Below, piece by piece: positions 52,944-61,453 of a DNA stretch of 64,000 nt; the stretch's first letter is position 1; each line of letters opens with the position of its first letter. The stretch comes from an uncultured Pelagibacteraceae bacterium (GTDB lineage: Bacteria > Pseudomonadota > Alphaproteobacteria > Pelagibacterales > Pelagibacteraceae), in contig CACKWM010000001.1 of NCBI GenBank assembly GCA_902603905.1, positions 1-64,000 of the forward strand, written 5' to 3'. Both the position numbers and the translations under genes were made by a program. Under the pieces are notes generated by a model that did no database searches, was not told the origin of the DNA, and worked only from the letters and a program-made list of their open reading frames with translations.

Positions 52944-53690
52944 TTATTTTTTTTCAGCTACTGGCTTTTTTTCTTCTTTTTTGTTCTTATCAACCTCTTT
53001 TTTATCGCCTTTTTCATCTTCCTTTTTATCACCCTCTACTGCTTTTGCCTCTCCTTCTGCTCCTTCAGTGCTTGCTTCTGCACCCTCAGCACCTTCAGCA
53101 GTTTCTTCAGCAGGCTTCTCTGGTTCTTTGATAACTGTTGGCGCAGCAAGTGTTGCCACAACAAAATCTCTTCCTTGAATCGTTGGTGTAACACCTTCTG
53201 GTAATTTGATTGATGAAATTTTAAAACTTTCACCGATATCTTTATTTTCTAAATCTACAATCAATTCATCAGGAATATTTTCTGTTGGACATTTTAATTC
53301 AACTTTTCTTCTGACAATATTAAGTACTCCACCTCTTTTTAATCCTGGTGATTTTTCATTGTTTATAAATTTAACTGGAATCTCTAAAGCTATTTTTGCT
53401 CCTCCAACTATCCTTAAAAAGTCTACATGAATTGGTTCATCACTGATTGTATCAAATTTTATTTCTCTTGGTAAAACATTTTGAGAATCGCCTTCAATAT
53501 TTAATGTTAAAATATTTGATAAAAAATTTTCTTTATCTGCTAATAACTTAATTACTTTTTTTGAAATTGAAATTTTTTGGTTTTTATTTTTTCCACCATA
53601 AACTATTGCTGGAACTATATCTTTGGATCTAAGAGCCTTAACTTCACCTTTAGTTTTTGTATTTCTAATGCTAGCTTCAATTGAATTCAT
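52944..53690 (-). CDS. rplY: 50S ribosomal protein L25 (Ctc form)
   Basis: Binds 5S rRNA. From MNSIEASIRNTKTKGEVKAL it has 248 aa; an upstream in-frame ATG (53711) adds seven hydrophobic residues and is not preferred. KDIVPAIVYGGKN and HVDFLRI are family motifs, followed by the TL5-like beta domain. The last 70 residues are low complexity: Glu/Ala-rich, then a strongly charged Lys/Glu/Asp tail (about residues 215-248), longer than usual. Confidence 0.94.
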   Translation of the reverse strand: MNSIEASIRNTKTKGEVKALRSKDIVPAIVYGGKNKNQKISISKKVIKLLADKENFLSNILTLNIEGDSQNVLPREIKFDTISDEPIHVDFLRIVGGAKIALEIPVKFINNEKSPGLKRGGVLNIVRRKVELKCPTENIPDELIVDLENKDIGESFKISSIKLPEGVTPTIQGRDFVVATLAAPTVIKEPEKPAEETAEGAEGAEASTEGAEGEAKAVEGDKKEDEKGDKKEVDKNKKEEKKPVAEKK

Positions 53691-53734
53691 AAAAACAAAG
53701 TTTTTTATCACATGTTATTTATAACTCAAGAAGA

Positions 53735-54667
53735 TTATTTGAATAAGTCGGATACAGATGTTGAGTTTGAAATTCTTTTAATTGCTTCTGCCAATAAGTT
53801 AGATATCGTTAATACCTCTATATTCTTGACTTTTTTTATCTTATCAGAGTTATTAATTGTATCGGTAATAACTAATTTTTTTATTCTAGATTTTCTAATT
53901 CTATCAACCGCAGCCCCGCTCAAAACTCCATGAGTTATATAAACATGCACTTCTTTTGCTCCTCTATTAATTAAAGCTTGCGCTGCATTTACTATGGTTC
54001 CACCAGAGTCGATTATATCATCAATAATTATACAGGTTTTATCTTTAACATTTCCAATAACATTCATTACTTGAGATTTTCCTGGAGAAGGTCTTCTTTT
54101 ATCAATTATTGCTATACCAATATCTAATTTTCTTGCAAGTGCTCTTGTTCTTTCAACGCCACCAACATCAGGGGCTACACAAATTAAACTTTTTTTACTT
54201 AAATTCTTTTTAACATGTCTTGCAAAAATTGGTGTCGCAAAAAGGTTATCAACTGGTATGTCAAAAAAACCCTGAATTTGGCCAGCATGCAAATCAACAG
54301 TTACAACTCTATCTGCTCCAGCTTTTGTAATTAAATTAGAAACTAATTTTGCTGATATAGATGTTCTTGGAGCAACTTTCCTATCTTGTCTTGCATAACC
54401 AAAATAAGGAATGACAGCTGTAATATTCTTTGCGGAAGACCTTTTAAGAGCATCAATACACAATAGCAACTCCATTAAATTGTCATTAGCAGGTGAAGAA
54501 ACAGATTGAATTAAGAATATACTATTACCTCTTATATTTTCGTTTATTTCTATATAAATTTCTCCATCTGAAAATTTTTTAATACTAGAATGGACTAATT
54601 TTGTTTTTAATTGTTTTGATATTTTTTGACTAAGGCTTTTATTGCTGTTTCCTGTAAGGAGCTTCAT
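53735..54667 (-). CDS. prs: ribose-phosphate pyrophosphokinase
   Basis: Makes PRPP from ribose-5-phosphate and ATP for purine, pyrimidine and histidine synthesis. It has 310 aa. Motifs are ANDNLMELLLCIDALKRSSA, VIPYFGYARQDRK, VDLHAGQIQGFFDIPVDNL and the PRPP loop IIIDDIIDSGGTIVNAAQAL. It is upstream of rplY-pth-ychF with 44 bases before rplY. PurD, in the same window, uses the PRPP-derived amine. Confidence 0.97.
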   Translation of the reverse strand: MKLLTGNSNKSLSQKISKQLKTKLVHSSIKKFSDGEIYIEINENIRGNSIFLIQSVSSPANDNLMELLLCIDALKRSSAKNITAVIPYFGYARQDRKVAPRTSISAKLVSNLITKAGADRVVTVDLHAGQIQGFFDIPVDNLFATPIFARHVKKNLSKKSLICVAPDVGGVERTRALARKLDIGIAIIDKRRPSPGKSQVMNVIGNVKDKTCIIIDDIIDSGGTIVNAAQALINRGAKEVHVYITHGVLSGAAVDRIRKSRIKKLVITDTINNSDKIKKVKNIEVLTISNLLAEAIKRISNSTSVSDLFK

Positions 54668-54679
54668 TTTGTGGGAACC

Positions 54680-55441
54680 CTATTTAATCATAATTATTGA
54701 AATATTTCTACCATAATCATTTTCTTTATCATGGATAGACCTTCTTGCACTAAAAAAATTATTATTTGGATCAAATGTATCTTTGTTAATTATTTCTAAG
54801 TTATTAACACCCAATTTTTTCAATTGAGAGTAAATATACTTATTAAGGCTAAAATATGTTTTATTTTTTATTGATTTAAAAAAAATTTTGTTCTTTTTAT
54901 CTTTTTTAAGAAATTTATCTTTAAAATTTTTTTGTATTTCATAGTTTTTTTGGGAGATGCCAGGCCCAATTACTGCAATTAAATTTTTAGTACTGCTTCC
55001 ATTATTTATTAAAAATTTAATAACTTTTTTAATTATTCCTTTATAAGCACTCTTCCATCCAGCATGAATTGCAGAGATGATTTTGAGTTTTTTATCATAA
55101 ATTAATATTGGCACACAATCTGCAGTTAAAATACTTATAGCAATTTTTTTAACATTAGTGATTAAAGCATCTCCCTTTAATCTTTTTTTGTTAAATTTAA
55201 AATTTTTATTTATAAAATGAAATTTATTACTATGGACTTGATTTAACAAAATAAGTTTATTTGAGAAACAATCAATTTTCTTACAAACTATTTTTAAGTT
55301 ATTTTTTACATTTTTTTTTGTATCAGAAGAGCCTATGCCACAATTTAAACTTTTATAAATTCCTTTAGATTTGCCACCTTGTTTATTAAAGAAAGCATGA
55401 TTTATTTCCCTAAATTTTGAAAGTTTTTTTGATTTTATCAA
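54680..55441 (-). CDS. pgeF: polyphenol oxidase/laccase-domain protein (purine nucleoside phosphorylase-like)
   Basis: A 253-aa YfiH-family protein. The zinc-site residues lie in LNQVHSNKF, LTADCVPILIYD (Cys) and AIHAGWKSAYKGI (His). Members have purine nucleoside phosphorylase and adenosine deaminase activity, and some edit peptidoglycan precursors; which applies here is unknown. The sequence is strongly Lys/Asn-rich. It overlaps the methyltransferase gene upstream by 4 bases, as in other alphaproteobacteria (lgt-midA-pgeF). Confidence 0.9.
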   Translation of the reverse strand: MIKSKKLSKFREINHAFFNKQGGKSKGIYKSLNCGIGSSDTKKNVKNNLKIVCKKIDCFSNKLILLNQVHSNKFHFINKNFKFNKKRLKGDALITNVKKIAISILTADCVPILIYDKKLKIISAIHAGWKSAYKGIIKKVIKFLINNGSSTKNLIAVIGPGISQKNYEIQKNFKDKFLKKDKKNKIFFKSIKNKTYFSLNKYIYSQLKKLGVNNLEIINKDTFDPNNNFFSARRSIHDKENDYGRNISIIMIK

Positions 55442-56490
55442 TTTACAAATCCGGTTTGAAAATTAACATTTTTTTTTGTTCCCAGCATAACTTTAAAAAT
55501 TTCACCCATTGAATGTTTATCAATTAATCTTTTAACTCTGAAGTAAATGTCTGCTTTTTTTGAAAAAGGTAAGTTTTTAGAAATAATTTCTGCTCTTTTT
55601 AATATTCCGAGATTTATAAGAAAGTTTTTTTGATTTGTCATTCCGTTTACTTTTAAATTAAATTTTTTAAGTATTTTTTCTATAAGCTTAAAACTAAGAT
55701 TATAAGTAATGTCAGATTTGCTAAAGTTATTTAATACGTTTTCGAACTTATGATTAGATATTGATTTAAGAGTATTTTTCATATTTTTGCCCCAATACCC
55801 ATAGTCAATGATTAATATTCCTCCATTATTTGAATTTATTTTCTTTGAAATTATTTTCAAATATTCAATCGCCAATGGCGAATATTCAATAAATTTCTGT
55901 TTATGAGAAATTTTAAAACCAATTTTTTTTTCAAATTTTTTTATATCAATTAAAACATCTATAAACTTTGGCCTGTTTAGTTTAAAAAATTTTACATTTC
56001 TCTCATACCATTTGTTATTTTTTTTAATAAATTGTTTGATTGGCAAAGCATCAAAAAATTCATTTCCGATGAATATGCTTGGGATATTTGATACTTCATT
56101 TAAATTTTTTAACCATTTAATGTTTTTATTTTTAAGTTTTTGTTTTTGAATTTTTTTTAAATAAATGCTTTTTTCCAAAATATTAATTTTACAAGAATTT
56201 TTAAATGATAAAAATCTATCAAATGTTTTAATTATTTGCTTTATCATTTCTCCATTACCAGCACCTAATTCAATGAGATTAAATTTTTTTGGACGTTTTA
56301 AATTTTCCCAGAATAAAATTATCCATATTGCAATCATTTCTGAAAATAATATAGAAATGTTTGGAGCGGTTATATAATCACCACTTTTTCCAAAAGGATT
56401 AGCTTTTATATAATAACCAGATCTTCTATTATATAATGCTTCGTGAATATATTTGTCTACAGTTAAAATGTCATTTTTTTTAATTTTCAT
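55438..56490 (-). CDS. class I SAM-dependent methyltransferase, MidA/NDUFAF7 family
   Basis: A 350-aa protein. It has YIHEALYNRRSGYYIKANPFG, GDYITAPNISILFSEMIAIW, the SAM site NLIELGAGNGEMIKQI (about 79-94), IFIGNEFFDALPIKQF and IDYGYWG. The mitochondrial relative NDUFAF7 methylates an Arg of complex I subunit NDUFS2; whether this bacterial form does so is unknown. It overlaps lgt by 11 bases. Confidence 0.9.
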   Translation of the reverse strand: MKIKKNDILTVDKYIHEALYNRRSGYYIKANPFGKSGDYITAPNISILFSEMIAIWIILFWENLKRPKKFNLIELGAGNGEMIKQIIKTFDRFLSFKNSCKINILEKSIYLKKIQKQKLKNKNIKWLKNLNEVSNIPSIFIGNEFFDALPIKQFIKKNNKWYERNVKFFKLNRPKFIDVLIDIKKFEKKIGFKISHKQKFIEYSPLAIEYLKIISKKINSNNGGILIIDYGYWGKNMKNTLKSISNHKFENVLNNFSKSDITYNLSFKLIEKILKKFNLKVNGMTNQKNFLINLGILKRAEIISKNLPFSKKADIYFRVKRLIDKHSMGEIFKVMLGTKKNVNFQTGFVN

Positions 56491-57250
56491 TTTTTTTAAA
56501 ATATAAAAAAATTCCTAAAAAGAAAAATACAATACTAATTAATTGTCCAAGAGTTAGTTGATACATTAAATAGCCAATTTGAAAATCAGGTTCTCTAAAA
56601 AATTCTAATGTAAATCTAAAAAAAGAATAAAATATTAAGAACATTGATGAAATTAATCCTGGATTTTTAAAATTATCTTTTTTTGAAAAATGATTTAATA
56701 TAAAGAAAAGAATTAATCCTTCAAATATAGCCTCATATATTTGAGAAGGGTGCCTTGGTATATTATCAATAGCAATAAATTTTACTGACCAAAACACATC
56801 TGTTTCTCTTCCATAAAGTTCTGAGTTAATAAAATTTGCTACTCTACCCAAAAATAATCCAATTGGAGCAACTAAGGAAATTAAATCTAAAAAAATATAT
56901 GAATTAATTTTATGTTTTTTAGAAAACATTGTGGTTGCTAAAATAACCCCTATTAATCCACCATGGAAAGACATGCCTCCATTCCAAACCATTAGTATTT
57001 CAGAAAAATTATTTATGTAATAATTGAAATTGTAGAATATAACATAGCCTAGACGCCCACCTATGATAATTCCTATTATTAAATAAGCTATTAAATCATC
57101 AAATAAATTAAGTAGCTTTTCATCTTTGATTAATTTTTTTTTGCAATAAAGCCACCCAAATACAATTCCAAAAATATATGCTAAAGAATACCACCTTATT
57201 TCAAAGGAAAAAATTTGAAATGCAACTGGGTCAAAATTATTAATAAACAT
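56480..57250 (-). CDS. lgt: prolipoprotein diacylglyceryl transferase
   Basis: An integral membrane enzyme that attaches diacylglycerol to the lipobox Cys of prolipoproteins, before LspA. It has 256 aa and about seven helices. It starts with FSFEIRWYSLAYIFGI, then GGRLGYVIF, MSFHGGLIGVIL, and the signature GRVANFINSELYGRETD; RHPSQIYEA is also conserved. First gene of lgt-midA-pgeF, divergent from ubiK by 45 bases. Confidence 0.96.
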   Translation of the reverse strand: MFINNFDPVAFQIFSFEIRWYSLAYIFGIVFGWLYCKKKLIKDEKLLNLFDDLIAYLIIGIIIGGRLGYVIFYNFNYYINNFSEILMVWNGGMSFHGGLIGVILATTMFSKKHKINSYIFLDLISLVAPIGLFLGRVANFINSELYGRETDVFWSVKFIAIDNIPRHPSQIYEAIFEGLILFFILNHFSKKDNFKNPGLISSMFLIFYSFFRFTLEFFREPDFQIGYLMYQLTLGQLISIVFFFLGIFLYFKKNEN

Positions 57251-57295
57251 TTTTAAATAATAAATGTAGAATATATTAATTGTATAAACGAATAT

Positions 57296-57538
57296 ATGTC
57301 AAAATCAAAATTTGTAATTGATAAATTAGCGAAGCTATTTGAGCAGGGTCTTATATCTTATAGAGATTTAAGTTCTGAAATTGTTAGTATATTAAACTCC
57401 AAAAGAGATGAGATAATTTTTAAAATGAAACTGACCAGTAAAGAAGAAACAGAGATTTTAAATAATAGAATTGAAAATTTAGAAAAAAAAATAAAAAAAT
57501 TAGAAAAAAATTATTTAAAAAAAAAACTAAAAAGGTAA
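57296..57538 (+). CDS. UbiK/BMFP-domain accessory protein
   Basis: An 80-aa protein: an amphipathic first half (SKFVIDKLAKLFEQGLISYRDL) and a C-terminal coiled coil rich in Lys/Glu/Asn (about 40-78). This is the layout of BMFP/UbiK proteins, which help ubiquinone synthesis and bind membranes. The conserved Tyr-Arg-Asp-Leu segment in the middle also fits. It lies next to lgt, as in other alphaproteobacteria. Its end overlaps the histidine kinase gene by 12 bases. Confidence 0.8.
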   Translation: MSKSKFVIDKLAKLFEQGLISYRDLSSEIVSILNSKRDEIIFKMKLTSKEETEILNNRIENLEKKIKKLEKNYLKKKLKR

Positions 57539-58840
57539 GATAACTTTAACTCTCAGCCCATTTTTTGGAGATTTATCTAAGATAATGTTTCCTCCATGTG
57601 ACTTAACAATATCTGAAGCAATCGACATTCCAAGACCGACGCTGGATTTAGAGTCGCTTCTACTTTTATCTATCTTATAAAATGGTTTAAAAACATTTTC
57701 ATATTCTTTTTCTGAAATTCCTGGACCATCATCGTCTATTACTAGAGATAAGTAATCTTTACTTTTAGTTAATTGGATATCAATATTATTTGAATATTTT
57801 AGACCATTATCAATAAGATTATTAAGACATCTTTGAATTAAAATTTTTCTGCCATTCATAATAATTTTTTTTTCTAAATTTGTTGATATATTTTTATTTC
57901 CATATTTATCAATACTGTTTACTATCAATTCAGCCATATTAAATTTTTCTGTTTTTTCAGCAAAGCTAGAACTTGCAAACTGCAAGTAGTCATTTAGCAT
58001 TTTTTCCATATCCTGCACATCATTCGATAATTTTTTTGCAATTTCTTGATCTTTTATAAATGCTAGTTGCAATTTTATTCTTGTTAAAGGTGTTCTAAGA
58101 TCGTGACTAATTCCTGACAACATTTCTGATCTTTGATTTAGATGTCGAATTATTCTTTTTCTCATTTTGTCAAATTCATATCCTGCCTGTCTTATTTCAA
58201 GTGCACCCGAAGGTCTGAATTCATCTAATTCTTCACCCCTACCAAATTTTGCTGAAGCTTTAGCTAAATTTGTTATTGGTCTAGTTTGATTTTTTAAAAA
58301 AATTAACGAAATAGTAATCAATAAAAAAGCAGGCAAAGTTATCCATAGCGCAAACATTCTTGCAGAACTGGTTGTTACTCTTTCTTTTGGAATATAAAAC
58401 TGAAAATATCCATTTAAATATTTAATTCTTAAATCAATTAAACTTTTATAAGAAGTTGTATCAAACCAATAATTAAATTGTTTAGATTTTAGTTCTCTTC
58501 TTAAAGTTCTATCTATAGGACTGAACCATCTTTGAGAGTTAGCTTTAGGTAACAATTTTTTTGGTTCAAATTTTACATGAAAATGTAAATTTTTCTTAAA
58601 AAGATTAATTAATGAGTCTTTGTTATACTCCTCGTTTTCATATGCACTTATAAAAGTTGCAATCTCTCCAACCAAAGCTCTAGTCATTCCTTTATTAGTT
58701 TTTATCCAAAGGCTATCAAAAAAAACTATAGAAATAGTTATTTGTAAAATAATTATAGGAGCTGCAACAATTAATAATGCTCTGTAAAATAATCTTTTTG
58801 GCAAAAGATTTTTGATAAATTTACTCAATCCATAAAACAT
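57527..58840 (-). CDS. EnvZ-type sensor histidine kinase
   Basis: A 437-aa inner-membrane sensor. Helix 1 (about 21-45) and helix 2 (about 168-188) bracket a periplasmic domain of about 120 residues; a HAMP segment follows. The H-box is LSGISHDLRTPLTRIKLQL (about 241-259), the N-box NNLIDNGLKYS, and the G-boxes DDDGPGISEKEY and VGLGMSIASDIVKSHGG. It overlaps the response regulator by 20 bases. The periplasmic signal is unknown. Confidence 0.92.
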   Translation of the reverse strand: MFYGLSKFIKNLLPKRLFYRALLIVAAPIIILQITISIVFFDSLWIKTNKGMTRALVGEIATFISAYENEEYNKDSLINLFKKNLHFHVKFEPKKLLPKANSQRWFSPIDRTLRRELKSKQFNYWFDTTSYKSLIDLRIKYLNGYFQFYIPKERVTTSSARMFALWITLPAFLLITISLIFLKNQTRPITNLAKASAKFGRGEELDEFRPSGALEIRQAGYEFDKMRKRIIRHLNQRSEMLSGISHDLRTPLTRIKLQLAFIKDQEIAKKLSNDVQDMEKMLNDYLQFASSSFAEKTEKFNMAELIVNSIDKYGNKNISTNLEKKIIMNGRKILIQRCLNNLIDNGLKYSNNIDIQLTKSKDYLSLVIDDDGPGISEKEYENVFKPFYKIDKSRSDSKSSVGLGMSIASDIVKSHGGNIILDKSPKNGLRVKVILPF

Positions 58841-59498
58841 AACCAGCTCCTCTTATTGTTTGTAGGTATTTTGGATTTTTGGGATCAATTTCAATTTTTT
58901 TTCTTAATCTTGTTATTATAACATCAATAGATCTTTCTTTACTTAAATCAATTAATTTTCCAATAGATTCTCTTGAAAAAGTTTGGCCAGGAGCATTAAT
59001 CATTTTTTCCAGTATAATTTTTTCAGTATTATTTATTTTAAATTCTTTTTTATTTTGAACTATTAATGACTTGCTCAAATTTATTTTAATATTATCAAAT
59101 TCAATAATTTTTTTTTGATTTTTAGTTTTTGTTTTATCTAGAATATTTTTAATTCTTAAAATTAGTTCTTTTGGTTCAAAAGGTTTTGGTAAATAATCAT
59201 CAGCTCCAGTTTCCAAGCCTTCTATTCTTTCAGTTGCCTCACCCTTTGCAGTTAGAAGAATAATTGGTGTATTGATTTTATTCTTATTTTCTAAAGTAAA
59301 CTCTAGGCCAGTTTTACCTGGCATCATTATATCCAGAACTATTAAATCAAATTTAATTATTGAAATTTTTTCTTTTGCCTCCTCTGCATTACTTGCGGTC
59401 GTAACTAAAAAACTATTTTCAGTTAAATATTGTTTTACTAAATTTCTTATTCCATCGTCATCATCAACAACAAGTATATGGCCAATAAATTTATTCAT
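58821..59498 (-). CDS. OmpR-family response regulator (PetR-like)
   Basis: A 225-aa regulator. The receiver domain has VVDDDDGIRN, the phospho-acceptor Asp in LIVLDIMMPGKTG (near residue 55), and the Lys in LTAKGEATERIEGLETGADDYLPKPFE. The winged-helix domain ends with RSIDVIITRLRKKIEIDPKNP and TIRGAGYVLWI. The gene lies between a MarR-type and a kinase gene and overlaps both. The MarR/response-regulator pair recalls PetP/PetR of Rhodobacter, needed for bc1 expression. Confidence 0.92.
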   Translation of the reverse strand: MNKFIGHILVVDDDDGIRNLVKQYLTENSFLVTTASNAEEAKEKISIIKFDLIVLDIMMPGKTGLEFTLENKNKINTPIILLTAKGEATERIEGLETGADDYLPKPFEPKELILRIKNILDKTKTKNQKKIIEFDNIKINLSKSLIVQNKKEFKINNTEKIILEKMINAPGQTFSRESIGKLIDLSKERSIDVIITRLRKKIEIDPKNPKYLQTIRGAGYVLWIE

Positions 59499-59928
59499 GA
59501 ATTATTTTTTTTAAAACATTGTCAAAGAATAAAACTTCTTCTGGAGTTGAATTAAGAAAGGCATTATAAATTCTTTTTTTTTGAACTGAAAAAATCTCAT
59601 CAAAAAGTTTTTCACCTTTTTCACTTAAAAAAATATGCTTTAGTCTTGTGTCTTTTTTATCCTTTTTAAAAGATATTGCATCTAGTTTTATTAGATCTTT
59701 TATAACTCTATTTAAACTTTGTTTGGTAATTTTTAATTTTTTTAATAATTCTGAAATTGTTATGCCTTTATAAATGGACAACAAGTGAATAACTTTATGA
59801 TGAGCTATCCCAATTGAATATTTATCTAATGTTTTTTTTGCATCAGAAAAAGACTCTCTGTAACCCATAAAGAGCTTTTCAATGAATTCTTTCAATTGAT
59901 CATCTTTTAAATATAAAAGTTCACGCAT
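59491..59928 (-). CDS. MarR-family transcriptional regulator (PetP-like)
   Basis: A 145-aa winged-helix protein. The DNA-reading part is HHKVIHLLSIYKGITISELLKKL followed by KITKQSLNRVIKDLI, and the wing has KKDTRLKHIFLSEKGEKLFD. It is the first gene of the MarR/response regulator/kinase operon and overlaps the regulator by 8 bases. It is divergent from ilvE; the 60-base gap contains TTGACA (59943-59948) and AT-rich half sites that could serve as promoter and operator. Confidence 0.88.
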   Translation of the reverse strand: MRELLYLKDDQLKEFIEKLFMGYRESFSDAKKTLDKYSIGIAHHKVIHLLSIYKGITISELLKKLKITKQSLNRVIKDLIKLDAISFKKDKKDTRLKHIFLSEKGEKLFDEIFSVQKKRIYNAFLNSTPEEVLFFDNVLKKIIHE

Positions 59929-59989
59929 ATTGGTAAGTTATATTGACATATTATATATACAAAGATAATTTTTGAAGAAAATAAATCTA

Positions 59990-60871
59990 ATGATACCCTA
60001 CGATAAAAGAGAAGGCAAAATTTGGTACAACAATGAACTTGTTAATTGGCAAGAAGTGAAACTTCATGCTCTTAGTCATGGATTGCATTATGCGAGTTTT
60101 GTGTTTGAAGGACTAAGAATTTATGATGGGGAAATATTTAAGCTAGAGGAACACACAGATAGATTTTATCATTCTGCAAAAAGAATGGATATTAAAATTC
60201 CTTATTCAAAAAATGAAATTAATAAAGCTACTAAGAAAATTGTTTCAGTTCAAAATGTTCAAAATGGATACATTAGACCTTTTGCCTGGCGAGGAAGTGA
60301 AATGATGGCAGTTTCAGCACAACAGACAAAAATACATGTAGCAATTGCAACTTGGGAATGGGGTTCTTATTTTGATCCAAAATTAAAAACTGAGGGAATA
60401 AAATTAAATATTTCTAAATGGAAAAGGCCTTCTCCCGACACAATTCCTTGGGACACTAAGGCTTCAGGGTTATATATGATATGTACGCTTTCAAAACATG
60501 AAGCTGAAAGAGATGGATATACAGATTCATTAATGCTTGATCATGAAGGTAATATTGCTGAAGCAACTGGGGCAAACATATTTTTTAAAGATAAAAATGG
60601 CGAACTTCATACACCAATACCAGATTCTTTTTTAGATGGAATAACTAGGAGAACAGTAATTGAAATAGCAAAATCTAAAAATATAAAAATCAATGAAAGA
60701 AAAATTTCACTAGATGAACTTAATAATTTTGCAGGATGTTTTCTTACTGGTACAGCAGCGGAAGTTACTCCTGTTTCAAAGATTGCTAAACATAATTACA
60801 AAGTATGTAATCTTATTTTAGATTTATCCACAAGTTATAACAAGTTAGTTCGAAAAAAGAAAGCTGCTTAA
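59990..60871 (+). CDS. ilvE: branched-chain amino acid aminotransferase
   Basis: A PLP fold-type IV transaminase making Leu, Ile and Val. It has 293 aa. Motifs include HGLHYASFVFEGLRIYDG (about 30-47), PLP-binding Lys in PWDTKASGLYMI, EATGANIFF and DGITRRTVIEIAK, then GCFLTGTAAEVTPV. The frame can begin with TTG at 59972, but a possible promoter (TTGACA, GATAAT) would place the transcript start near or after it, so ATG 59990 is preferred. Its stop overlaps pgsA (TTAA). Confidence 0.93.
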   Translation: MIPYDKREGKIWYNNELVNWQEVKLHALSHGLHYASFVFEGLRIYDGEIFKLEEHTDRFYHSAKRMDIKIPYSKNEINKATKKIVSVQNVQNGYIRPFAWRGSEMMAVSAQQTKIHVAIATWEWGSYFDPKLKTEGIKLNISKWKRPSPDTIPWDTKASGLYMICTLSKHEAERDGYTDSLMLDHEGNIAEATGANIFFKDKNGELHTPIPDSFLDGITRRTVIEIAKSKNIKINERKISLDELNNFAGCFLTGTAAEVTPVSKIAKHNYKVCNLILDLSTSYNKLVRKKKAA

Positions 60872-61452
60872 TTTTTTTCATCTTCAGAAATGGCATGATC
60901 AATACCTCTTCTAAGATATTCATATCCAGTGTATAAAGTTAAAAAAGCTGATAACCATAATAAGATAATTCCAATTGTTTGAGCATTATAATCTTGGAAA
61001 TTTATAATTTTGTTTCCTGTTTCGCCTGTTAATAAAATTGCTATTGAAAACATTTGTAAAAATGTTTTCAATTTTGCTAAATTTGAAACAGGCATTTTTA
61101 TTTGGCCTTTGGCTAAAAATTCTCTTAACCCAGAAATTAATATTTCCCTAGTTAAAATTATAATTGCCGCTAGTACTTCATAATTTTTAATTGTTCCATT
61201 CATTACTAGTAAAATTAAAGCTGCTGCTACAATTATTTTATCTGCAATTGGATCTAATAATTCTCCAAGCTTAGATTCTTCTTTAAACATTCTAGCCAGC
61301 AATCCATCTAGAAAATCAGTAAACGAGGCTACAATAAATAATGCAAAAGCGATTAAATCACCATAAAAACCAGGCAGATAAAAAGCGAAAACAAAAAAAG
61401 GCACAATTATTATTCTGCCAATAGTTAAAATATTTGGTATTTTTATTTTCAT
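60868..61452 (-). CDS. pgsA: CDP-diacylglycerol-glycerol-3-phosphate 3-phosphatidyltransferase
   Basis: An inner-membrane enzyme for phosphatidylglycerol synthesis. It has 194 aa and about five helices. The CDP-alcohol phosphotransferase signature DxxDGxxAR...GxxxDxxxD is present as FTDFLDGLLARMFKE followed by KLGELLDPIADKI. The N-terminus KIPNILTIGRIIIVP and EILISGLREFLA are typical of PgsA. It directly follows uvrC (one base), a common pairing. Confidence 0.95.
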   Translation of the reverse strand: MKIKIPNILTIGRIIIVPFFVFAFYLPGFYGDLIAFALFIVASFTDFLDGLLARMFKEESKLGELLDPIADKIIVAAALILLVMNGTIKNYEVLAAIIILTREILISGLREFLAKGQIKMPVSNLAKLKTFLQMFSIAILLTGETGNKIINFQDYNAQTIGIILLWLSAFLTLYTGYEYLRRGIDHAISEDEKN

Positions 61453-61453
61453 A

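Noticed and set aside
52940-53178. Plus-strand frames rich in Leu/Ser opposite rplY
   Set aside because: They are shadows of the low-complexity Lys/Glu tail of L25, with no start signal or family features.
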